64,000 nucleotides of DNA, from assembly GCA_015066345.1 (NCBI GenBank), contig SVOQ01000005.1, positions 1-64,000 of the forward strand, in the 5' to 3' direction. Shown here in pieces: positions 54,625-63,643 of this stretch. Made by a program: the position numbers and the translations under genes. Origin of the DNA: Oscillospiraceae bacterium (GTDB taxonomy: Bacteria; Bacillota; Clostridia; Oscillospirales; Acutalibacteraceae). The notes beneath the pieces were generated by a model. It was not told the origin of the DNA. It worked only from the letters and a program-made list of their open reading frames with translations, and did not search any database. Each line of letters starts with the position of its first letter. Position 1 is the stretch's first letter.

Positions 54625-54888
54625 ATGAATTACGATTATGAGCAAAGAGCCGAGTCTTTGGGTCGCTACATAATAGAGAGCAAGGCAACCGTAAGAGCAA
54701 CTGCAAAAAAATTTGGTGTATCAAAATCAACTGTACATAGCGATGTTACTAAGAGATTACGACGGATTAATCCTCAACTATTTTCTGAGGTGCGAAAGGT
54801 TCTTGATGTAAATAAAGAGGAACGGCATATCAGGGGAGGAATTGCCACAAGGGAAAAATATAAAAAAGAGGCTATTGCTTCCAAATAA
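54625..54888 (+). CDS. spoIIID: Sporulation transcription factor SpoIIID
   Basis: 87 aa from ATG 54625, with AGGAGGG 10 bases upstream. The helix-turn-helix reads VRATAKKFGVSKSTVHSDVTKRL, and the basic C-terminal tail (GIATREKYKKEAI) that also contacts DNA is present. In the mother cell it switches genes on and off after sigma-E activation. Same size as family members. The longer frame from 54592 adds a non-family N-terminus. Confidence 0.95.
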   Translation: MNYDYEQRAESLGRYIIESKATVRATAKKFGVSKSTVHSDVTKRLRRINPQLFSEVRKVLDVNKEERHIRGGIATREKYKKEAIASK

Positions 54889-54962
54889 CTCCACGATGTT
54901 GACAAAAGACTTCGAAAAGGGTATATTAAACTTATCAAATACCTCATTCGGAGATGTTAAAT

Positions 54963-55691
54963 ATGAAAAAATATTTTGCTTTAGTGTTAACTTTAGTTAT
55001 GCTTTTAAGTCTTGGTGCTTGTGGTGAAAAAGAGTATGTGGATGACCCCCATGCTTTAGAAACCGCCGATACCTACTACGGTGTTGATAACAATGCCGGT
55101 TCAATTACGCTTACACCCGATTCCGCAAAGGTTATGTTGGGTGTGTATACTCCTAAGCAGTTAGGACTCAAAAAAACTATTGATCAGTACGATTTGGTTT
55201 TGAGTACCACTACCTACGAGGGTAAGGATGGTTGTAAAATCGAGGCATTTTATGACGACGAAAAAACCGCAGAGGGTACATTTTTAATAATCGGTACTCA
55301 GTGTTTTGTATATAACGCTAAAACCGAAAAATACACTTTGCTCTCAACCAATGCTACCAAAACTACATCCAAAGAAACAACTTCACCGGCAAACACAATT
55401 CCCGATGACCCCGATATTACTTTCCAATACCACAAGGAAAATAACTATCTTATGCAACAAAGGTTTTCTGAATATGATTATGCAACGTTAGGTCTTTCAA
55501 AAGAAGTTTCGAATTACGTTTTTGTTGTGAATGGTAAGAGCGGTTATGCCCTTGATGGTGTTAAGGTTTATTATGTCGATGTTCACGAAAAAAATGGTGA
55601 CAATACCGGTGTAAGATTAGGTTTTTCCGCCGAGGGCGATGACTATATTTACAACTCGGAATATAAAATTTACGAAAAAATAGAAAAATAA
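54963..55691 (+). CDS. Lipoprotein of unknown function
   Basis: 242 aa from ATG 54963; ATG 54954 would leave no space after GGAG. Signal ends in lipobox LSLGACG, so it is probably a surface lipoprotein. The mature part has two related halves, each with a K(Q/E)...L-type ...YDLVL / NYVFVVNG core, joined by a Thr/Ser-rich linker (TKTTSKETTSPANT). No family recognised. It sits 74 bases after spoIIID and could be co-transcribed during sporulation. Confidence 0.7.
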   Translation: MKKYFALVLTLVMLLSLGACGEKEYVDDPHALETADTYYGVDNNAGSITLTPDSAKVMLGVYTPKQLGLKKTIDQYDLVLSTTTYEGKDGCKIEAFYDDEKTAEGTFLIIGTQCFVYNAKTEKYTLLSTNATKTTSKETTSPANTIPDDPDITFQYHKENNYLMQQRFSEYDYATLGLSKEVSNYVFVVNGKSGYALDGVKVYYVDVHEKNGDNTGVRLGFSAEGDDYIYNSEYKIYEKIEK

Positions 55692-55694
55692 TAT

Positions 55695-55728
55695 AAAGCA
55701 CTGTGACCGGAATATGTCACAGTGCTTT
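55695..55728 (+). terminator. Bidirectional terminator
   Basis: Perfect 13-bp stem AAAGCACTGTGAC / GTCACAGTGCTTT between converging genes. Confidence 0.85.
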
Positions 55729-55733
55729 ATTCG

Positions 55734-56732
55734 TTAGTAGTTAGCGAGTATTTCTTCCGCCTTTTTCTTTACCATATATATTAAATCATTTGGCATTCTG
55801 ACCTTTACTCTGCCGCCGAATTGTACAACCCAAGCCGCAAGACCGTCGCTGACTGCCGCGTTTGTTCTGAGAATAAAATGGTCTTCGTCAAGTTTCTGTA
55901 TACGTACTCTGTCACCGAATCGGTCAAGCATGGGTTCAAGCAAATCGTTGTTACAAGCAAGTTCCACGGGCTTCGGTTCACCGCTATACATATTGAAAAG
56001 TTTTGACGCATAATCTGCTGAGTCAAAATAGTGTTTGTAGTTTGAAACCTCGGAAAAATGACGTGCAGGTGAGTTGGTAATTTTATACTTTTTAATCTTT
56101 TCAACCCTTAACTGCATAAGGTTATCGTATTTTTCGTTGTTGCAAACTAAATAATAGTGGTCGTCGGACCATATAAAAGCATAGGGACTTACGGTGTAGG
56201 TTTTTTCCTCACTGGCGGTTTTAAATTCGTCCGTTATTTTACGGCGTGAATAGGTGATGGTAACCTTTACGCCATTGGTAATAGCCTCGTTGATATTATG
56301 TATAATGTGGTAAATATCCTCGTTTTTGGTTTTGGGTCGGTTATCAACATAAACTTGAGAATGAAGGATTTTTGCTTGTTTTTCACCTGCGAAACTTTCG
56401 ATTTTTTCAACAAGTTCGTTGGTCTTTTTCTGGGAAATGAAGTTCGCCGCCTGTACTGCATCTGTCAACAAACGTATTTCTGCAAGTTGGAACTTTCTTT
56501 CACCTAAAAAATAACCGCCACCGTTTCTTGAACCGGTGTGAATAATGTCATAGCCGTATTCTCTCAATACGTCTATATCTTTATAAATGGATTTTCTTTC
56601 AGCGGGAATGCCGAGTTTTCCTAATTCATCGCAAAGTTGAGTTGCAGAAATATAGTGGGTTTCGTCGGTTTTTTGTTCAAAAATCTCTGCAAGATACAAT
56701 AATTTAAGTTTAGAGTTCTTTACCCCTGCCAT
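55734..56732 (-). CDS. WYL-domain transcriptional regulator
   Basis: 332 aa from ATG 56732, chosen for AAAGGAG 6 bases upstream; the frame runs 7 codons further. N-terminal winged helix-turn-helix (YISATQLCDELGKLG... RKSIYKDIDVLREYG), then a WYL ligand-binding domain (TVSPYAFIWSDDHYYLVCNNEKYDNLMQLRVEKI) and a WCX-type C-terminal part. WYL proteins sense nucleotides or DNA-linked signals. A perfect dyad at its promoter suggests autoregulation. Divergent from the mreB-like operon. Confidence 0.87.
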   Translation of the reverse strand: MAGVKNSKLKLLYLAEIFEQKTDETHYISATQLCDELGKLGIPAERKSIYKDIDVLREYGYDIIHTGSRNGGGYFLGERKFQLAEIRLLTDAVQAANFISQKKTNELVEKIESFAGEKQAKILHSQVYVDNRPKTKNEDIYHIIHNINEAITNGVKVTITYSRRKITDEFKTASEEKTYTVSPYAFIWSDDHYYLVCNNEKYDNLMQLRVEKIKKYKITNSPARHFSEVSNYKHYFDSADYASKLFNMYSGEPKPVELACNNDLLEPMLDRFGDRVRIQKLDEDHFILRTNAAVSDGLAAWVVQFGGRVKVRMPNDLIYMVKKKAEEILANY

Positions 56733-56756
56733 AAAAATGCTCCTTTGTTCCATTTA

Positions 56757-56800
56757 TTGTACTATAAAAGTATTGTAGTACAAAATCTGCGTTTTGTAAA
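56757..56800 (-). promoter_or_regulatory. Promoter of the WYL gene with dyad operator
   Basis: Minus strand TTTACA (56800-56795), 17-base spacer, TACAAT (56777-56772). A perfect dyad TTGTACTA-N11-TAGTACAA (56757-56783) overlaps the -10 and start region, a typical place for a repressor. The likely binder is the WYL protein itself. Confidence 0.65.
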
Positions 56801-56819
56801 CCATAATCTGTTTTTATTG

Positions 56820-56848
56820 TTTACAAAAAGGTTTGCGGGGTGTATAAT
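56820..56848 (+). promoter_or_regulatory. Promoter of the mreB-like-polA-rimI operon
   Basis: TTTACA (56820-56825), 17-base spacer, TATAAT (56843-56848), predicted start near 56855, 27 bases before the ATG. Confidence 0.75.
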
Positions 56849-56881
56849 TATTAGATAAAGTTACCATCGGGAGGTGTAATA

Positions 56882-57904
56882 ATGGTCGGTTTAAAAATCG
56901 GTCTTGATATAGGTACGGGCTACGTAACGGCAGCAGTCGAGGGTAAGGGCGTTGTCCTTTGTGAACCGGCGGTTGTTGCTCTCGAAAGGGAAACGGGTAA
57001 GGTTATTGCGGCGGGTTCAAAGGCTGCGGAAATGACGGGTCGTTGTCCCGATGCAATAAAACTTGTAAGACCTCTTTTAAGTGGCGGTGTTTCCGAACTT
57101 GAAAGCAGTGAAAAACTTTTAAGAGCATTTTTAGAAAAAATCTGTAAAAATAAAATATTCAAACCCACCGTTGTTGCTACTGTTCCTGCGGGGGTTACTA
57201 ATCTTGAAAAACGTAATGTTTTAGGTTGTATTCTCAGGGCGGGTGCAGGTAGAGCAACCCTTATCGAGGAACCCTTAGCCGCCGCCTTAGGTATTGGTGT
57301 TATGCTAAATAAACCCTACGGTACTATGATTGTCAATGTAGGTGCGGGTACAACGGGTGTTGCGGTTGTTACTATGGGTAGCGTTGCTGTTGCTAAGAGT
57401 GCCCCCATAGGTGGCAATAATATGGATAAAATTATTAAAACCTACCTTAAAGCTAACCGTGGTGTTGCGGTGGGTCGACTTACCGCCAAGGAGCTTAAGC
57501 ATATTTTAGGCGGTGCAAAAATGCGTGACGAAACCATTGCCGCCATTTCCAAGGGAAAGGATATGTCCGATGGTATGCCAATGTTTTTTGAGGTTACGGC
57601 TCAGGAGATTAATTATGCCATACGTGACAGTATTGACGAGGTTTGTAAGGTCATTACGGACGTTTTAGAGGTTACTCCGCCCGATTTGATTAAGGATATT
57701 ACCGATGACGGTATTTTCCTTTGTGGCGGTATGGCTGACCTTTACGGGCTTGATAAGTATATAACCGATGTAACGGGTATTAAAGTCAATATACCCGGTA
57801 ATCATACAAATGTAGCGGCTTTAGGTTGCCTTAGAGCCCTTAATGAGCCCGGTTATCTTTCTCAGAACGGTTACCATTTTGTAACCCTTGAAACTCTCAA
57901 TTAG
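56882..57904 (+). CDS. MreB/Mbl-family actin-like protein, divergent
   Basis: 340 aa. Actin-fold phosphate loops: GLKIGLDIGTGYVTAAVEG near the start, IVNVGAGTTGVAVV in the middle, FLCGGMADLYGL near the end, plus EEPLAAALGIGV. MreB polymerises under the membrane to guide cell-wall synthesis. The N-terminal phosphate loop differs from the usual GIDLGTANT, so this may be a specialised paralogue. No mreC/mreD follow; instead polA is 10 bases downstream. Confidence 0.83.
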   Translation: MVGLKIGLDIGTGYVTAAVEGKGVVLCEPAVVALERETGKVIAAGSKAAEMTGRCPDAIKLVRPLLSGGVSELESSEKLLRAFLEKICKNKIFKPTVVATVPAGVTNLEKRNVLGCILRAGAGRATLIEEPLAAALGIGVMLNKPYGTMIVNVGAGTTGVAVVTMGSVAVAKSAPIGGNNMDKIIKTYLKANRGVAVGRLTAKELKHILGGAKMRDETIAAISKGKDMSDGMPMFFEVTAQEINYAIRDSIDEVCKVITDVLEVTPPDLIKDITDDGIFLCGGMADLYGLDKYITDVTGIKVNIPGNHTNVAALGCLRALNEPGYLSQNGYHFVTLETLN

Positions 57905-57914
57905 TGAGGTATAT

Positions 57915-60524
57915 ATGAAATTACTTGTTATTGACGGAAACTCCATTCTTAACCGTGCGTTTTACGGTGTCAGATTACTCACAACTAAAGACGGCAAGTT
58001 CACCAACGGTATATTCGGTTTTATGAATATACTTATTGGTATGCTTGATGAATATAAACCCGACTCCGTAGCGGTTGCATTTGACGTGAAGCATCCTACC
58101 TTCCGACACGAAATGTATGATGCTTACAAGGGTACGCGTAAACCTGCTCCCACGGAACTTATTGAACAGTTCCCTACGCTCAAAGAGCTTTTGGGTTACC
58201 TTGGGTTTACGGTAGTTGAAAAACCCGGTTATGAGGCGGACGATATTTTAGGTACACTTTCTTCCGCTTGTGGCGAGGATGATTTTTGTTACATTGCCAC
58301 AGGGGATAGAGACAGTCTTCAGCTTGTGCGTGAAAATGTCAATGTCCTTCTTGCCACTACAAGAATGGGTAAATCCGAAACCGTAAAATACGATATTGCT
58401 AAAATCAATGAGGTTTACGGTGTTACTCCCGAACAGCTTATTGATATAAAGGCTATTCAGGGTGATACATCCGATAATATTCCCGGTGTTGCGGGCATAG
58501 GTGAAAAGGGTGCCGCTGACCTTATACAGAAATTCGGTTCAATTGAGTATATTTATGATAATTTAGCCGACCTTGATATTAAGGCGGGTATGAAGGTTAA
58601 ACTTGAAACTTCAAAGGATAATGCCTTTTTGAGTAAAAAATTAGGTACAATCTGTCTTGAAGCACCGATTAATACGGATTTAAATTCATATTTAATAAAA
58701 GAACCCGATTCTGAAAAAACGGCTAATCTTCTTGCATCTCTCGAAATGTTCAAAATTTTAAACCGACTTAATCTTGAGTCTGTTAAAGTAGCCGAAAATG
58801 CCGATACAAAGACCATAAAACTCTACGAAGCGGAGGATTATGACTCTCTTTACAACCAGCTTAAAACCAACGGTAAGGCATACTTTACCGTAAAATACAA
58901 CGATTTCGGTATTGAATATATGTTGTTTAAAACTGCTGACGGTGTGGCTTTAGTTTCAAACAATGATTTTATGTTCATTTCTTTTGTGTCAAATCTTTTT
59001 TCGGATAATTCTATCGAAAAATATACCGACGATTCTAAACGCTTGTTTGGTTTCTGTGACGAAAGTGGTATTGAACTTGTGAATATAGCTCTTGATACAT
59101 CCCTTGCGGCGTATCTTCTCAACCCCAATTCGAGCGACTATTCCGTCAAAGCCCTTGCAGGTGCTTATTCCTTGAATAATATAAAAATTGATGCAGGGGA
59201 TTTAGTCGAGTTTTATTCTACTCAGGAAGATTATGTAAATGCCTGTGCCGTAATTGAGTCGCTTAGCGTAAAACTCTCAGCGGCAGTAAACGAAAATAAT
59301 CAGAATACACTACTTAAAGATATCGAGTTACCTCTTGCAAGAGTTCTTGCGAGTATGGAGCGTGAGGGTTTTTCCGTTGATAAAGAGGGGCTTGAAGCCT
59401 ACGGTGATAAAATCGGAGCAAGTCTTGAAACGAGCCTTCGTGCTGTTTATGATATGGCAGGGTGCGAGTTCAACCTTAATTCACCCAAACAGTTAAGTGA
59501 TGTTTTATTTTCTGAGGATAAACTTAATCTTCCCCACGGTAAGAAAACAAAAAGCGGTTATTCTACCAATGCGGATGTCCTTGAAAGCCTCAGGGATAAA
59601 CACCCTATAATCAACGAAATTTTAAAATACCGCGCATTGCAGAAATTGAAATCCACCTATTGCGAGGGTCTTTTAAAGGTTATAGATAATGATGGTAGAA
59701 TCCATTCAACCCTTAACCAGACTGAAACCCGTACGGGTAGAATTTCATCTGCCGAGCCCAATCTTCAGAATATTCCCGTAAGAACCGAGTTGGGTAGGGA
59801 ATTACGCCGTTTCTTTAACGCTAAAGAGGGTTATGTATTAGTTGATGCGGACTATTCACAGATTGAATTGCGTGTTCTTGCCGCTTTAGCCAATGACGAA
59901 AATATGATAAATGCGTTTATAAGTGGTGCGGATATTCACTCTATAACTGCTTCCCAGGTTTTAGGTGTTCCGCTTGATGAGGTTACACCCAATGACCGCC
60001 GTAAGGCGAAAGCAGTAAACTTCGGTATTGTTTACGGTATCGGCGCATTCTCCCTCTCTCAGGATATAGGTACATCCGTAGTTGAAGCGGATAGATATAT
60101 CAAAGGCTATCTTGCAAATTATTCGGGTGTTGCGGCATTTATGGAACACTCAAAGCAAAGTGCCAAAGAAAAGGGTTATGCCGAAACCTACTTTGGCAGA
60201 CGTCGTTATCTTCCTGAATTACAGGAATCAAACGCCATAAGACGCGGGTTCGGTGAGCGTGTAGCTATGAATATGCCCATTCAGGGTACGGCGGCGGATA
60301 TTATTAAAATCGCTATGATAAGAGTTTACGAGCGATTAAAAGCGGAATTCCCCAAAGCAAAACTCATTATGCAGGTTCACGATGAACTTATTATTGAAGC
60401 ACCTGAAAACGACGCCGAAAAAGTTGCGGAACTTCTTAAAGACACTATGGAAAATGCTTGCGACCTTTCTGTTCCCCTTACTGTTGAGGTGGCTTGCGGT
60501 AAAACCTGGTACGATACAAAATGA
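57915..60524 (+). CDS. polA: DNA polymerase I
   Basis: 869 aa from ATG 57915, with GAGGT 4 bases upstream; the frame begins 9 codons earlier inside the previous gene. Domains: 5'-3' exonuclease about 1-290 (LLVIDGNSILNRAFYG, EADDILGTLS, GDTSDNIPGVAGIGEKGA); a 3'-5' exonuclease-like fold about 300-480 in which the usual Asp-X-Glu metal site is replaced (FTVKYN), so proofreading is probably lost; polymerase about 490-869 (VDADYSQIELRVLA, RRKAKAVNFGIVYGIG, QVHDELIIE). Loss of proofreading is usual in many Firmicutes. Overlaps rimI by 4 bases. Confidence 0.95.
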   Translation: MKLLVIDGNSILNRAFYGVRLLTTKDGKFTNGIFGFMNILIGMLDEYKPDSVAVAFDVKHPTFRHEMYDAYKGTRKPAPTELIEQFPTLKELLGYLGFTVVEKPGYEADDILGTLSSACGEDDFCYIATGDRDSLQLVRENVNVLLATTRMGKSETVKYDIAKINEVYGVTPEQLIDIKAIQGDTSDNIPGVAGIGEKGAADLIQKFGSIEYIYDNLADLDIKAGMKVKLETSKDNAFLSKKLGTICLEAPINTDLNSYLIKEPDSEKTANLLASLEMFKILNRLNLESVKVAENADTKTIKLYEAEDYDSLYNQLKTNGKAYFTVKYNDFGIEYMLFKTADGVALVSNNDFMFISFVSNLFSDNSIEKYTDDSKRLFGFCDESGIELVNIALDTSLAAYLLNPNSSDYSVKALAGAYSLNNIKIDAGDLVEFYSTQEDYVNACAVIESLSVKLSAAVNENNQNTLLKDIELPLARVLASMEREGFSVDKEGLEAYGDKIGASLETSLRAVYDMAGCEFNLNSPKQLSDVLFSEDKLNLPHGKKTKSGYSTNADVLESLRDKHPIINEILKYRALQKLKSTYCEGLLKVIDNDGRIHSTLNQTETRTGRISSAEPNLQNIPVRTELGRELRRFFNAKEGYVLVDADYSQIELRVLAALANDENMINAFISGADIHSITASQVLGVPLDEVTPNDRRKAKAVNFGIVYGIGAFSLSQDIGTSVVEADRYIKGYLANYSGVAAFMEHSKQSAKEKGYAETYFGRRRYLPELQESNAIRRGFGERVAMNMPIQGTAADIIKIAMIRVYERLKAEFPKAKLIMQVHDELIIEAPENDAEKVAELLKDTMENACDLSVPLTVEVACGKTWYDTK

Positions 60525-60964
60525 TGAATATTGTTATTGAAAAAATGAGCGACACTCATATTACTCAAATAGGTAAATTGGAAACCGAGTGTTTTTCAGT
60601 TCCTTGGAGTGAAAATGCCCTGCGTGAAGAATTAACCAATGAGTTTGCGAGGTTTTTTGTAGCTCTTTGTGACGGCGAAGTTGCGGGTTATATAGGCGCA
60701 CATAATATTTTAGGTGAGGTTTATATAACCAATGTAGCCGTTTTTACTAAATACAGGCGTAGGGGAATTGCAGAAACTCTTATAAAAAATCTTATTTGTA
60801 TTTCAACTTCGGAAAACGCCGATTTTATTACACTTGAAGTGCGTAAAAGTAATGTTGGTGCAATAAATTTATATACCAAAATGGGATTTAAAACCGTGGG
60901 AGAACGTAAGAGTTTTTACGAGAACCCCCGTGAAGATGCACTTTTAATGACTTACAATTTATAA
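60521..60964 (+). CDS. rimI: Ribosomal-protein-alanine N-acetyltransferase
   Basis: 147 aa GNAT enzyme that acetylates the N-terminus of ribosomal protein S18 from acetyl-CoA. Motifs: ECFSVPWSENALREEL at the N-terminus, VYITNVAVFTKYRRRGIAETLIKNL (acetyl-CoA loop) and LEVRKSNVGAINLYTKMGFKTVGERKSFY. ATG 60521 overlaps the polA stop; the next codon is also ATG. Acetyltransferase subfamily assignment is by resemblance. Confidence 0.88.
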   Translation: MMNIVIEKMSDTHITQIGKLETECFSVPWSENALREELTNEFARFFVALCDGEVAGYIGAHNILGEVYITNVAVFTKYRRRGIAETLIKNLICISTSENADFITLEVRKSNVGAINLYTKMGFKTVGERKSFYENPREDALLMTYNL

Positions 60965-61021
60965 TAAATGTCCAAAAATCGATTTTTACGATAAAATCTG
61001 ATTGAAAAAAAGGGAGTATTT

Positions 61022-62650
61022 ATGAGAACTATTAATAAAATTTTATCAATTTTAATCGCTTGTGTTGTTCTTCTGACGAGCTTTAGTGTAGTGGGTTTTG
61101 CCGCAAGTACGAGTGAAGCTTATTATATTGATGCAATAAACGGTGACGACGGGAACAGCGGTTTGAGTGAGGCGGATGCGGTTAAAACCATCAACGGACT
61201 TAAGCTCGGTAACATTACCGCAGGTACAAAGTTCCTTTTTAAAAATGGTGGCAGATATGAGTGTACAGCTACTCTCGGTGATGTAAGCGGTACTAAGGAT
61301 AATCCCATTGTTATTTCATCATATGGTGATGGTGAAAGAGCCGTTCTTTATACAAACGAGGCAACAGAAGTTTTGAAACTTATTGACTGTTCTTACGTTA
61401 AAGTCTGCGACCTCGATATTACCGCACCCAACGGTGGCGGTATATGGATTAATACCGTAACAAAGGCGTCGGAAGGTATCACAATTGACGATGTTTATTT
61501 CTACGATATGCCCAACGGCAAGGTTACAAGCCGTGACGATTTCAGTTCGGGTGCCGCCCGTGCAAGAGCCGCGGTTATGGTTAAAAGCCTTCCCGGTACT
61601 TCGAGATTTCCTGTAAATAACCTTACAATTACCAGTTGCGAGGTTTACGATGTGGCAAACGGCTTTATAATCTGGGGTTCGTGGAACGAAGCCGAAACTC
61701 CTTGGTGTGAAAACGAAAGTGAAATTGACCCCGTATTCAACGAGGGCTTACTTATAAAGGATTGCTACCTTCACGATATGGATGCGGAGGCAATGGTTGT
61801 CGGTATGTGTGACGGTGCACTTGTTACTGATTGCCGTGCTATTGACTGTTGTCAGGGCGAGGGCGTTGACGAAAATGGTGAAATTCTTTATTTTACCGCC
61901 GCTATGTGGTTCTGGGGCAGTGTTAACAGTACTATACAGTATTGCGAAATTGCGGGACAGAAAAATGTCGGTGACGGTATGACCGTTGACTTTGACTCCT
62001 ATTCACACAACTGTACTTATCAATATATCTATTCACACGATAATATGCGATTTATGTGCAACAACCCCAACTATTCGGGACACCACGGCAACATAGTTCG
62101 TTATTGCTTATCTGTTAACGATAACGGTGGCAGAAGTACTACTGCAGTAGGTTCTTGCGGCGAACACGAATTTAATTTCTATAATAATACAATTATTAAT
62201 TCCGCAGAATTTCAGTTCAAGAATATGTACAACGCATACGTTGCAAACAATGTTTTTGTTATGCAGGATGGTGCAACATTCGCTTATGATATTGATAATA
62301 TGCTTAGAGGTAATGTTTTTGAAAACAACTGTTATTACAATGCTATGACACCCATTATCGACATCAACGCAATGAATACAGTGCCGGGCTTTGTAGGTAA
62401 CAATACACAAGATACCGGCAGTTACGTGCTTTCAAAGGATTCACCCCTTATCGGTGCAGGTTCAAAGGTTGATGACGGCTTAACTACCGATTTCTTCGGA
62501 AATGAAATCACAAGTAACAATATCGGTTGTTACGGTGGTGACGGTGCGGATGTTGAGTATAACGCAGAAACACCCACTGAAAGCCTTATCAGAATGATTA
62601 AAAATATTATTCAAACAATAATTCACGAAATTATGGTGATTTTTGATTGA
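61022..62650 (+). CDS. Secreted parallel beta-helix protein
   Basis: 542 aa. Signal peptide to about residue 28 (VVGFAAS). The start of the mature part, YYIDAINGDDGNSGLSEADAVKTI, is typical of right-handed parallel beta-helix proteins such as polysaccharide lyases and pectate-lyase-like enzymes. Helix rungs follow (VKVCDLDITAPNGGGIWIN; NLTITSCEVYDVANGFIIWG; YCEIAGQKNVGDGMTVDFDS). Catalytic residues cannot be identified. A short hydrophobic C-terminal end (IIQTIIHEIMVIF) may act as a tail. Likely surface or secreted carbohydrate-active protein. Confidence 0.8.
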   Translation: MRTINKILSILIACVVLLTSFSVVGFAASTSEAYYIDAINGDDGNSGLSEADAVKTINGLKLGNITAGTKFLFKNGGRYECTATLGDVSGTKDNPIVISSYGDGERAVLYTNEATEVLKLIDCSYVKVCDLDITAPNGGGIWINTVTKASEGITIDDVYFYDMPNGKVTSRDDFSSGAARARAAVMVKSLPGTSRFPVNNLTITSCEVYDVANGFIIWGSWNEAETPWCENESEIDPVFNEGLLIKDCYLHDMDAEAMVVGMCDGALVTDCRAIDCCQGEGVDENGEILYFTAAMWFWGSVNSTIQYCEIAGQKNVGDGMTVDFDSYSHNCTYQYIYSHDNMRFMCNNPNYSGHHGNIVRYCLSVNDNGGRSTTAVGSCGEHEFNFYNNTIINSAEFQFKNMYNAYVANNVFVMQDGATFAYDIDNMLRGNVFENNCYYNAMTPIIDINAMNTVPGFVGNNTQDTGSYVLSKDSPLIGAGSKVDDGLTTDFFGNEITSNNIGCYGGDGADVEYNAETPTESLIRMIKNIIQTIIHEIMVIFD

Positions 62651-62660
62651 AATAATTAAA

Positions 62661-62705
62661 AAAATCCACCTTGCTGAGTTTATCGCCAGTTAGGTGGATT
62701 TTTCT
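62661..62705 (+). terminator. Terminator of the beta-helix gene
   Basis: AAAATCCACCT / AGGTGGATTTTT stem with a 20-base loop. Serves the converging DUF3267 gene as well. Confidence 0.7.
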
Positions 62706-62740
62706 ATGTGTTTTATTACCGAGTAAGTTGAATCGGGGGA

Positions 62741-63328
62741 TTAAAATTTATCGGTTTTGGAATAAACGACCATACCAACTCCGTGGTCTTTTACCAAAAT
62801 GTCTTTTGGCAAACGTGAAAATTTTGCAGTGACAAAAATATCTCCTGCGGCACCGGAAATATTAACTATCTGTAGGATGTAAACTACCCAAAACCATGAT
62901 GTGGGAACCAAAATATTTATAATAGCCAGAACAACACCCCATAATACAACGGGTGCTAACGCTATAAAAATGTAGGGGAGTTTTGCGTAGTAGTCTTCGC
63001 TACCTGCAAAAGCATATAAGCCTGTGAAACCGTATTTTATCTTTTTGGTACCGCATATTTTCATGGATATTCCGTGAACTATTTCGTGAAGTACCATATA
63101 TACGACCATTAATAAAATAATAGACGCCATTCTGATTATGTATCCGATTAAACCGTTTTCCATATCAAAAAGAGTCGTAACAGGAACAACAAAATGCATA
63201 GGAACAGCCATAAGGATAGCTATAAGCGTTCCGAGTCCATTAACTAAAAGTGCCATTTTCTTGTTTTTTTGTAAATCTATGGTGAGAATTTTCTTATAAC
63301 CATCAGGTAAGGTATTAATAGCCTTCAT
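62741..63328 (-). CDS. DUF3267 membrane metallopeptidase-like protein
   Basis: 195 aa from ATG 63328, with AGAGGTG upstream; the frame extends 6 codons further. Four predicted membrane segments. The zinc-type motif HEIVHG lies in YMVLHEIVHGISMKICG, as in DUF3267 zincin-like proteins. A second motif GDIF follows in the last helix. Role unknown; family members are presumed intramembrane peptidases. Confidence 0.8.
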   Translation of the reverse strand: MKAINTLPDGYKKILTIDLQKNKKMALLVNGLGTLIAILMAVPMHFVVPVTTLFDMENGLIGYIIRMASIILLMVVYMVLHEIVHGISMKICGTKKIKYGFTGLYAFAGSEDYYAKLPYIFIALAPVVLWGVVLAIINILVPTSWFWVVYILQIVNISGAAGDIFVTAKFSRLPKDILVKDHGVGMVVYSKTDKF

Positions 63329-63391
63329 AAAATCACCTCTAATCATAGAATATCAAAGATTAATAAAGAAATCAAGTTGAAAGCCTATTTA

Positions 63392-63473
63392 GTTCGAATC
63401 CCTTTCTATTGATAAAAAAAGCAACACCACAAAAGTGGTATTGCTTTTCTGGCCCGCCCAAAGGGATTCGAAC
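63392..63473. repeat. 14-base inverted repeat including the tRNA-Arg T-arm
   Basis: GTTCGAATCCCTTT (63392-63405) is a perfect complement of AAAGGGATTCGAAC (63460-63473), the latter inside the tRNA-Arg T-arm. The tRNA terminator lies between them. Confidence 0.55.
63418..63446 (-). terminator. Terminator of tRNA-Arg
   Basis: Minus strand AAAGCAATACCAC-tttt-GTGGTGTTGCTTTTTTT, with one wobble, starting 4 bases after the tRNA. Confidence 0.85.
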
Positions 63474-63526
63474 CCCCGTTCTTCAGAATCGGAATCTGCT
63501 GCGTTATCCAACTGCGCCATGGACGG
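63450..63526 (-). tRNA. tRNA-Arg (anticodon CCG)
   Basis: 77 bases on the minus strand, starting CCGTCCATGGCGCAG and ending TGGGCGGGCCA, so CCA is encoded. Acceptor CCGTCCA/TGGGCGG pairs with one G-T. Anticodon loop TTCCGAT puts CCG at 34-36, reading the Arg codon CGG. The first anticodon-stem pair (27-43) is a G-A mismatch; the other four pair. The T-arm GGGTTCGAATCCC is standard. Confidence 0.92.
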
Positions 63527-63541
63527 ATGTAGTATTTTATA

Positions 63542-63570
63542 ATTATACCTATTTTTTTCAGTATTTGCAA
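63542..63570 (-). promoter_or_regulatory. Promoter of tRNA-Arg
   Basis: Minus strand TTGCAA (63570-63565), 17-base spacer, TATAAT (63547-63542). Confidence 0.75.
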
Positions 63571-63597
63571 TAGCGAAAAATGTTTTATTGTGTAAAT

Positions 63598-63626
63598 TTG
63601 ATTTGCTGATTTTTTTGTGATACAAT
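63598..63626 (+). promoter_or_regulatory. Promoter of the glycerate kinase gene
   Basis: TTGATT (63598-63603), 17-base spacer, TACAAT (63621-63626); the ATG follows 18 bases later, after GTAGGTGAT. Confidence 0.6.
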
Positions 63627-63643
63627 CGTGGTAGGTGATAATT

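Noticed and set aside
63389-63625. 78-codon frame on the minus strand over tRNA-Arg
   Set aside because: Overlaps the tRNA, its terminator and its promoter.
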